DNA of 32,128 bases from a bacterium (GTDB lineage: Bacteria; Planctomycetota; Phycisphaerae; Phycisphaerales; SM1A02): contig JAPOKA010000031.1 of the NCBI GenBank assembly GCA_029977865.1, positions 1 through 32,128 of the forward strand, given 5' to 3'. The notes below the pieces were generated by a model. It ran no database searches. It saw only the letters and a program-made list of their open reading frames with translations, and had not been told where the DNA came from. Shown in pieces: positions 1-5,815 of the stretch. The translations under genes were made by a program, and so were the position numbers. Every line of letters begins with the position of its first letter. Position 1 is the stretch's first letter.

Positions 1-974
1 TCGCCCGCGCGGGCTCCGATCGCTGGATCAGGGCGGTCGAAGACGCCGATCTCGCGGCGCTCTTCCGATCGGCACCGCCGCGGGACGCATTGGCGGCTTC
101 CGCCAGCGCCGCGATGGCGAGGTCTGCGGCGATGCTCGATCCGACTTCCGGCTACTCGTTCTCCGAGGCCTTTGCGACCGCCTGGCGCACCCTCAAGTCG
201 CGGTGGGGCGTGCTCGTCGTCGGCGGACTGTTGTTGATGCTGATCTACGGCGTGATCGGGGCGCCGCAGTGGATCCTGCAAGACGCCGCCCGCGCGAGCG
301 GCGACCATCCCATCGCAGCGGTGCTCAACCTCGCAGGTTCGTGCTTCAACCTCGTCGCCAACATCCTGGTGGGAGGTCCGATGTTCGCCGGCGCGATCCT
401 GCTTGGTGCCGAGGCGGTGGCCGGTCGAGGCGAGGTGGGCGACCTCTTCGCGGCATTCAGGCGCTACTGGCAGGTGGTCCTCGCCAATCTGCTGGTGGCC
501 GCGATCGGGATCGGCGTGTCGATCGCGGTCGTGGTTCCATCGCTGGTGGTCGGGTTGATCGTCGGCGCCTCGGCGCACGCCGCGAGCGGAGCGAACGGAT
601 CCGAGGAAACTGCGGTCATCGCGGGCGTGATCGCCGGTGGCGCGGTCATGTTGGTGCTGTCGGTGGTTGCCACGGCGCTGGTGCTGCTCCGCGTCTTCCT
701 GACGCCGGCGATCATCGCCGACCCGCGCCTCGGGATTCCCACGGCGATGGATGCGCTGCGCCTCAACTGGCAGCAGACGCGCGGCCTCGGCTGGTCGCTC
801 ACCGGTCTGCTGGTCTGCGTCGGCCTGGTGGCGGCGGGGTCGTTGCTGCTCCTCTGCGTGGGCTACATCCTGCTGGGAGTTCCGCTGCTGATCGCGGCAC
901 TCGGTGCGGTGTATGCGATGCTCTTTCGCAGGGTGGCCCCGTCGATGCCGGCCGAGGAGACGTGGTCTGCCTGA
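1..974 (+). CDS. Multi-pass membrane protein, 5'-truncated by the window edge (possible N-terminal GYF-like domain)
   Basis: The reading frame is open to the left edge: codons from position 3 read through without a stop, so the TTG at 90 is probably not the start. The residues just inside the window (DRWIRAVED..LAALF) resemble the end of a GYF_2-type domain, which in bacteria often precedes a membrane region. This match is short and tentative. After a Ala/Ser-rich linker come about five hydrophobic segments, the first being VLVVGGLLLMLIYGVIGA. A cytoplasmic-looking FRRYW stretch lies between the second and third, and a second amphipathic helix (AMDALRLNWQQTRG) precedes the last pair. This resembles the general layout of bacterial DUF975/DUF4013-like integral membrane proteins, but I cannot assign a family. 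The stop is TGA at 972-974. Function is unknown. Confidence 0.75.
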   Translation, partial: ARAGSDRWIRAVEDADLAALFRSAPPRDALAASASAAMARSAAMLDPTSGYSFSEAFATAWRTLKSRWGVLVVGGLLLMLIYGVIGAPQWILQDAARASGDHPIAAVLNLAGSCFNLVANILVGGPMFAGAILLGAEAVAGRGEVGDLFAAFRRYWQVVLANLLVAAIGIGVSIAVVVPSLVVGLIVGASAHAASGANGSEETAVIAGVIAGGAVMLVLSVVATALVLLRVFLTPAIIADPRLGIPTAMDALRLNWQQTRGLGWSLTGLLVCVGLVAAGSLLLLCVGYILLGVPLLIAALGAVYAMLFRRVAPSMPAEETWSA

Positions 975-1036
975 ATGCAAGCCGAAGTGCGCGAGATTGA
1001 GGGTCGCATCGCGGGGCACGGCGTTACCCTTCGGGC

Positions 1037-2005
1037 ATGACGAACAACCACTCCTCGGCCGGATCGCTCTCCCGCCGCGCCTTCGCGGGCTCGCTCGCCG
1101 GAGCCGCAGCCTCGTTGGCGGTTCCGGGCCTCGCATCGGCCCGGTCGACGACCGCCCGCCCTCAGGCGGGCCCGCTGCGGATCTGCCACATGACCGACTG
1201 GCACGTCTGCCCGGAGCGACGTTCCGCCGAAGGTTCGGAGCAGGCCCTCGAAGCGGCCCTCGCTTCCAAGCCCGACCTCATCCTGACCGGTGGCGATCTC
1301 ATCTTCGATTCCTTCGCGACGACCAAGACCCGGGCCGACGAGCAGTGGAGAATCTTCAAGGGCCTGATGGCGGCGAGTCCGGTGCGGGTCGAGCATTGCC
1401 TGGGCAATCACGATCTCTGGGGCTGGAACAAGGACAAGTCCGGCGCCACCGGCGACGAGCCCGACTACGGCATGCAGAAGGCGCTCGATGAGCTCGGCCT
1501 CGCGTCGAGTTGGCGGAGCTTCGATCTCGGCGGCTGGCACTTCGTGGTGCTCGACTCGGTGATGAGCGATGGCGGCAGCGGCTATCGCGGCCGCATCTCG
1601 GAACCGCAGCGGGAGTGGCTCGAGGCCGATCTCGCCGCCAACCGCCTGCCCACCTTGGTGGTGAGCCACATTCCCATCCTCTCGCTGACGCCGCTGGTGT
1701 GGGACAGCGACTTCGACCGCGGCGACCACGGCCGCGTCGCCGGCGGCGAGATGCACCTCGACGGGCCCTCGTTGCACAAGCTCTTCCGCAGCAACGGCCG
1801 GGTGAAGCTCTGCCTCTCCGGCCACATGCATCTCATCGACGACTGCCGCATCGATGGCGTCACCTACTGCTGCGACGGCGCGGTATGCGGAGCGTGGTGG
1901 AAGCCCGACGCCAACTTCGCGGCGCCGACCTTCGCCTCGATCGAACTCGAGCCCGACGGGAACTTCTCGCGGCGGATGATGCCCACCGGCTGGGTCAACG
2001 CCTAG
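1037..2005 (+). CDS. Tat-exported calcineurin-like metallophosphoesterase
   Basis: A 322-aa secreted phosphoesterase. The N-terminus has a twin-arginine motif (SRRAF, residues 12-16), then a hydrophobic stretch rich in Ala/Gly/Leu, and cleavage probably near ASA-RS around residue 36. The dinuclear metal motifs of the calcineurin-like superfamily are all present and in order: D54-x-H56 (MTDWH), G86-D87 (TGGD), G123-N124-H125-D126, H211 (VVSH) and G262-H263-M264-H265. The fold should bind two metals, load them in the cytoplasm and leave folded through Tat. The substrate cannot be read from the sequence; phosphate esters or cyclic nucleotides outside the cytoplasm are possible. The ATG at 1037 is 62 bp after the upstream membrane gene with no clear Shine-Dalgarno. 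The stop lies 3 bp from the end of the convergent aminopeptidase gene. Confidence 0.92.
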   Translation: MTNNHSSAGSLSRRAFAGSLAGAAASLAVPGLASARSTTARPQAGPLRICHMTDWHVCPERRSAEGSEQALEAALASKPDLILTGGDLIFDSFATTKTRADEQWRIFKGLMAASPVRVEHCLGNHDLWGWNKDKSGATGDEPDYGMQKALDELGLASSWRSFDLGGWHFVVLDSVMSDGGSGYRGRISEPQREWLEADLAANRLPTLVVSHIPILSLTPLVWDSDFDRGDHGRVAGGEMHLDGPSLHKLFRSNGRVKLCLSGHMHLIDDCRIDGVTYCCDGAVCGAWWKPDANFAAPTFASIELEPDGNFSRRMMPTGWVNA

Positions 2006-2008
2006 AGC

Positions 2009-3136
2009 TCAGGCCCCGAGGCGATCGGGGTTGAGCGGGTGCAGATCCGCCGGCACGAAGAGACCGTCCTTGCGGATCGTCTCGCCGTCGAAGCGGATCT
2101 CGCCGCCGCCCCACTCGGGCCGCTGGATCGCCACCATGTCCCAGTGGATCTCCGAGCGGTTGCCGTTGTCGGCGTCCTCGTAGGCGCGGCCGGGCGTGAA
2201 GTGGAAGCTGCCGGCGATCTTCTCGTCGAAGAGAATGTCGCGCATCGGCGCGAGGATCCGCGGATGGAAGCCGATCGCGAACTCGCCGACGTAGCGAGCG
2301 CCCTCGTCGGTGTCGAGGATCGCCTCGAGCGCCGCGGTGCCGGCGCCGCCTGCGGTCGCTTCGACCACCTTGCCCTTGCGGAAGACGAGCCGCACGTCGT
2401 CGAAGCCCTGGCCGTTGTAGACCGTCGGCGCGTTGTAGTGGACGACACCCTCGATCGAGTCGCGGACCGGCGCGGTGAAGCACTCGCCGTCGGGGATGTT
2501 CCTTGCCCCGGTGCAGGGCTTGACGGGGATCCCCTTGATCGAGAAGGAGAGGTCGGTGTCGCCGGGGCCCTTGATCTCGACGCGGTCTGCCTTCTCCATG
2601 CGGGCTGCAAGCGGCCGCACCGCCTCTGCCATGCGGCCATAGTCGAGCGTGCAGACGGAGAAGTAGAAGTCCTCGAAGTCGCGGGTCGACATGCCAGCGA
2701 GTTGGGCCATGCTCGGATTGGGCCAGCGCAGCACCACCCAGTTGGTGTGGTTGACCCGCTGCTCGAAGTGGACCGGCTTCTGGTAGAGCCGCCCGAAGGC
2801 CTTCATGCCCTCGGAGGCGACACCCGCCATCTCCGAGATGTTGCCGCTGCCGCGAATGCCGATGTAGCCCTGCATCCGTTCCATGCGGAAGCGATCGCAC
2901 TCGCCCCACATTCGCAGCGCCTCGTCGCCGGCGCCGCCGACGAGCGCCGGCATCAGCCGACTCGAGCGAACTTCCAGATGGGCGTGGCCACCCGCGTCGC
3001 GAATCTCCGCGACGAGCGCCTCGATCATCGTCTCGGGCGTGTCCCAGGCCTCGACGAGGATGTGCTGGCCGGGTGCGGTTTCGGTGGAGTGGCGGACGAG
3101 GATGCGGGCGAGGTCGCGGTATCGGGTGTCGGTCAT
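2009..3136 (-). CDS. M29-family metallo-aminopeptidase
   Basis: A 375-aa cytoplasmic aminopeptidase of the M29 (thermophilic aminopeptidase T / AmpS) family, close to the usual length. The expected metal and catalytic residues appear in order with family-like spacing: E218 (IPDGE), E285 (GEFAIG), H312 (GSFHF), Y319 (GRAYE), H331 and D333 (IHWDM). In characterised M29 enzymes these form the two-metal site plus a catalytic Tyr. It should release N-terminal residues from peptides, with broad specificity. There is no signal peptide. It converges on the phosphoesterase gene with a 3-bp gap and has no obvious operon partner. The ATG at 3136 has no strong Shine-Dalgarno. A second ATG 8 nt upstream is out of frame, so this start is the best in-frame choice. 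Confidence 0.93.
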   Translation of the reverse strand: MTDTRYRDLARILVRHSTETAPGQHILVEAWDTPETMIEALVAEIRDAGGHAHLEVRSSRLMPALVGGAGDEALRMWGECDRFRMERMQGYIGIRGSGNISEMAGVASEGMKAFGRLYQKPVHFEQRVNHTNWVVLRWPNPSMAQLAGMSTRDFEDFYFSVCTLDYGRMAEAVRPLAARMEKADRVEIKGPGDTDLSFSIKGIPVKPCTGARNIPDGECFTAPVRDSIEGVVHYNAPTVYNGQGFDDVRLVFRKGKVVEATAGGAGTAALEAILDTDEGARYVGEFAIGFHPRILAPMRDILFDEKIAGSFHFTPGRAYEDADNGNRSEIHWDMVAIQRPEWGGGEIRFDGETIRKDGLFVPADLHPLNPDRLGA

Positions 3137-3242
3137 CGGGGCATTGTGACGACTCGTGCGCGACTTGCTGTCCGCGACGATCCACGCCTCGAGCGGAGGC
3201 CTCGGCTCGTCTCCCGGCGCATCGGGATCGAGTCCGCGCAGC

Positions 3243-3271
3243 AGAAAGGCCCCGCCGGACGGCGGGGCCTT
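3243..3271 (-). terminator. Intrinsic terminator of the PepSY-dockerin gene
   Basis: A perfect 11-bp GC-rich inverted repeat (AAGGCCCCGCC at 3246-3256, GGCGGGGCCTT at 3261-3271) with a 4-nt loop. Read on the minus strand it ends in a short T run (TTTCT). It lies 56 bp downstream of the stop of the minus-strand PepSY-dockerin gene and upstream of the minus-strand aminopeptidase gene, so it would separate the two transcripts. The rest of 3137-3326 shows nothing gene-like. Confidence 0.75.
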
Positions 3272-3326
3272 CGAGACTCGATCGGACGCTCCGACCGAGG
3301 CCAGGGGCGGTGGGGGATCGGGTCGT

Positions 3327-4466
3327 TCAGTTCCAGCCGAGCAGCAGGGCGCCCAGCTCGCTGCCGGTCACCATCTGGTCGCCATCGAGGTCGTAGCCGG
3401 GGTTGATGGTGGCCCAGACCGAGAGCAGTTCGGTGAGATCGACAGCCCCGACCTGACCATCGTGGTTGTAGTCGCAGGGATGGAAGTTGACGCCGGCGTG
3501 CGACGCCGCGGGCGACCCGCCCATCGCGTCGATGTAGACGTCGATCTCGAGGCCGAGGGCGTTCACCAGCTCGACCTTGAAGAAGATGCCCGCATCCTCG
3601 GACTCGAGCGAGATCTCATGCACGCCGAGGGCGCCGGGATGCTCCGCGAGCGCCGCGTCGATCGCCTCGGCGAAGGTCATGGTGATCGAGCCGAGCGCAT
3701 CGATCACCGGCTGCAGCCGCGCAAGCTGATTGTCGGAGGGCACGAAGGCGATGTTCGAGAGCACCTCGCCGGTCGCGGCGTCGACGACGGTCTCGACGAG
3801 TTCGCCGGTCTTCGCGTTCCATTGCAGCACCTCGACGACGCTCGCGGTGTTGTCGTCGCCGCCCTGCTCGTCCTCGCCTGCGGCGGCGAGCACGGGAAGC
3901 CCGTTGAGGGCGACTGCCGCGTCGATGCCGGCGATCAGCGCGGCGGGCGCGATCAAGTCGTCATCGCCTTCGTCGTCTCCGTGGTGGTTGGCGACCTCGC
4001 CGGTCGCGGCGTCGACGTAGAACTTCGCTTCGCTCGGCAGGAATTCGACCTGGTAGGCGAGGATGCCCGCCTCGAGATCGAGCTGCGCGTCGAAGGCCGT
4101 CTCCTTGGCGCCGGCGACGGCTTCGGCGGCAGCGACGGCGTCCGCGAAGGAGATCGCGATCGCGTCGAGGTTCGCGAAGATCGTCTCGTACACGACGAGG
4201 TCGCTTGGATCGATCGCCTCGAAGCCCTGTCCGACGACGGCACCGGTCGCGGCATCGACCTTGACTTCCGCCTCGTCGAGAAGTTCGGCGTTCACGAAGG
4301 AAGCCTTCCAGAACGGTGCGTCGCCGTCCTCGAGACGGATCTGCACGAGCATGCGATCGGCGACCACGCCCTCGGCGATGCCGATGGCGTCGATCATGGA
4401 AAACTGGGCGGTCGCGGGTGCGGCGACGATCAAGGTCGCGAGAAGGCTGAATCTGAACGGGCTCAC
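3327..4466 (-). CDS. Secreted PepSY-repeat protein with C-terminal dockerin-like domain
   Basis: A 379-aa secreted protein. The GTG at 4466 is chosen because AGGAG lies 6 nt upstream and it starts a clean signal peptide (MSPFRF..LLATLIVAAPATA, cleavage near A20-Q21). Reading further upstream would run through the sigma factor gene on the other strand. Four PepSY-like units follow, each ending in a beta strand plus the family signature: VDAATGAVV (70-78), VDAATGEVA (151-159), VDAATGEVL (228-236) and a decayed IDAMGGSP (312-319). Residues 331-379 form a dockerin-like pair of calcium loops (DYNHDGQVGAVDLTELL and DLDGDQMVTGSEL). PepSY domains often occur in protease propeptides and protease regulators. 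The gene is divergent from an operon that ends in a subtilase, so a role as inhibitor, chaperone or substrate is a reasonable inference but unproven. Confidence 0.85.
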   Translation of the reverse strand: MSPFRFSLLATLIVAAPATAQFSMIDAIGIAEGVVADRMLVQIRLEDGDAPFWKASFVNAELLDEAEVKVDAATGAVVGQGFEAIDPSDLVVYETIFANLDAIAISFADAVAAAEAVAGAKETAFDAQLDLEAGILAYQVEFLPSEAKFYVDAATGEVANHHGDDEGDDDLIAPAALIAGIDAAVALNGLPVLAAAGEDEQGGDDNTASVVEVLQWNAKTGELVETVVDAATGEVLSNIAFVPSDNQLARLQPVIDALGSITMTFAEAIDAALAEHPGALGVHEISLESEDAGIFFKVELVNALGLEIDVYIDAMGGSPAASHAGVNFHPCDYNHDGQVGAVDLTELLSVWATINPGYDLDGDQMVTGSELGALLLGWN

Positions 4467-4538
4467 GGGGCTCTCCTTTCTTGGAGGACTGGCCTGGCAG
4501 CAGAGTCGAGGCCCGTGCGAAGCCGCAGATACACTCGG
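4467..4538. promoter_or_regulatory. 72-bp divergent control region between PepSY-dockerin gene and sigma operon
   Basis: Both transcripts must start within or very near this short gap unless promoters lie inside coding sequence. No confident -35/-10 pair for the housekeeping sigma factor is visible, which fits an alternative sigma factor but does not show it. A motif shared by both directions would support joint control by the adjacent ECF sigma factor. Confidence 0.4.
4473..4479 (-). promoter_or_regulatory. Ribosome binding site for the PepSY-dockerin gene
   Basis: On the minus strand AAAGGAG precedes the GTG at 4466, with 6 nt between AGGAG and the start. This match, together with the signal peptide it uncovers, decides the start of a frame that otherwise stays open to 5207. 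Confidence 0.75.
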
Positions 4539-5171
4539 ATGAGCGAAATGGCCGACGAGACCGCCAAGATCATCGAGCGATGCCTGCAGGGGGAGGCTTC
4601 GGCGTGGCGGACGTTCGTCGACCGCTACACCCGGCTGGTGTGGAGCGTGATCCGCCGGCATCGACTCGAGGACGCGGACGCGGAGGACGTGCACCAGGCG
4701 GTCTTCGCCGCCGCGGTCTCGCACCTCTCGGCGCTGCGGGACACCGACGGGCTGGTCGCCTGGCTTGCAACCACCACCCGCCGAGAGTGCTGGAGGGTGC
4801 TTCGCCGTCGCGGTCGCCAGCGATCGGTCGAGTTGCCGGAAGCGCTTGTCGAGATCCACTCCGACTCGCCCGCGGCCCTCGAGATGCTGGAGCAGCGGCA
4901 GGCGGTGCGGGAGTCGCTCGATGAACTCGGCGGCCGCTGCCAGCGACTGCTCGAGGCGTTGTTCTCGGTCTCCGGCGAGCCCTCCTATCCGGTGATCGCC
5001 GAGCAGCTCGACATGCCGGTCGGCAGCATCGGCCCCACTCGGGCCCGGTGCCTTGCACGACTTGCGGAGATCCTGCGTCGCCGAGGTATTCGAGGCCCGA
5101 CCGCGGACTCTCCTTCGACGGGAGCCGGAGTCGAGTCCGAAGCCGGCGACCCTGCGCGAGGTACGCGATGA
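4539..5171 (+). CDS. ECF-type RNA polymerase sigma factor (sigma-70 family)
   Basis: A 210-aa sigma factor with only regions 2 and 4. Region 2 spans about residues 8-95: an EASAWRTFVDRY helix, then DAEDVHQAVF, the -10 recognition and core-binding part, then DTDGLVAWLATTTRREC. Region 4 spans about 125-185 and ends with a helix-turn-helix (VIAEQLDMPVGSIGPTRARCL). The GSIGPTRARCL helix, in place of the common VKSRLxRAR, is something I associate with planctomycete and myxobacterial ECF groups. Residues 190-210 are a loose tail. The ATG at 4539 gives the full N-terminus; an in-frame ATG at 4548 is an alternative, and neither has a strong Shine-Dalgarno. Its TGA overlaps the next ATG by 4 nt. As first gene of a protease operon it is likely the operon's own transcriptional activator. 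Confidence 0.92.
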   Translation: MSEMADETAKIIERCLQGEASAWRTFVDRYTRLVWSVIRRHRLEDADAEDVHQAVFAAAVSHLSALRDTDGLVAWLATTTRRECWRVLRRRGRQRSVELPEALVEIHSDSPAALEMLEQRQAVRESLDELGGRCQRLLEALFSVSGEPSYPVIAEQLDMPVGSIGPTRARCLARLAEILRRRGIRGPTADSPSTGAGVESEAGDPARGTR

Positions 5172-5815
5172 GTGACAGCCACTCCCCCGAATCGATCCGA
5201 CCCACACCGCCCGACCGACCCGAGGCCCTCGTCGAGTTCGCCCTCGGGGGGGCGGCGCTCAAAGGCCTGTCCCGCGACGAACAGGAGTTCGTGGACCTGA
5301 TCCGACTGGTCCGCGACTCGGTTGCGCATGATTCGCTCGAGTCGCCCGCTGGCGTGCCGATCGCGGCGATCGCGCGAGCAAAGGCGCTGGCCTCACTTTT
5401 GCCCACGCCTGCCGCGAGCGGCGTGCGAGCCTGGTGGGATCGCACCGTCGCCACCATCGCCGCGTGCCTGCACGACGACGCCACGGCGCTCGCCCACGCC
5501 GGGCTGCGGCGCGGCGGCGCGGTGCGTCAGGTCGCCTTCGAGGCGAGAGCCGGTGGCGAGGCGGTGGCGATCGATCTTGAGATCGAGCGACGGATCGCTC
5601 CCGAGCGCGGTTCGGTGCGGGGCCAGGTCACCCGCTCCGCTCGGCAGGAGTCTCCGGTCGCGGTGGCAATGGTCCGTCAGGGACTCGCCGAAGCGGTGTC
5701 GGTGGTCGATGGCGACGGCTTCTTCGAACTCGAGGTTCCGGCGGGGCGGTGGGACCTTGCACTTCATCTTGGCGAGGACGGCGCGGTGGTGCTGCCGGAC
5801 CTCGAGGTCCCGTGA
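5168..5815 (+). CDS. Operon protein with helical N-terminus and carboxypeptidase-regulatory-like beta domain; candidate sigma/CHAT regulator
   Basis: A 215-aa protein with no signal peptide or membrane segment. The ATG at 5168 overlaps the sigma factor stop as ATGA. Residues 17-85 are helical (ALVEFALGGAAL, DEQEFVDLIRLVRDSV, IAAIARAKALASLL) and resemble in layout the cytoplasmic helical part of anti-sigma factors, but without the zinc-binding HxxxCxxC. Residues 86-145 contain VRQVAFEA and IDLEIERR strands. Residues 148-215 look like a beta-sandwich of the carboxypeptidase-regulatory type, with the typical VxGDGFFELEVPAGRWDLALH strand-turn-strand. Proteins of this general shape occur beside CHAT/sigma operons in other bacteria as far as I recall, usually annotated hypothetical. 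Position between sigma factor and CHAT protease suggests an anti-sigma or adaptor that the protease could cleave. This is inference only. Confidence 0.8.
   Translation: MSDSHSPESIRPTPPDRPEALVEFALGGAALKGLSRDEQEFVDLIRLVRDSVAHDSLESPAGVPIAAIARAKALASLLPTPAASGVRAWWDRTVATIAACLHDDATALAHAGLRRGGAVRQVAFEARAGGEAVAIDLEIERRIAPERGSVRGQVTRSARQESPVAVAMVRQGLAEAVSVVDGDGFFELEVPAGRWDLALHLGEDGAVVLPDLEVP

Noticed and set aside
3156-4538. Upstream extension of the sigma factor frame
   Set aside because: It stays open over the PepSY-dockerin gene but reads as antisense-like Asp/Val/Gly-rich sequence. The ECF region 2 begins right after the ATG at 4539, giving normal ECF length.
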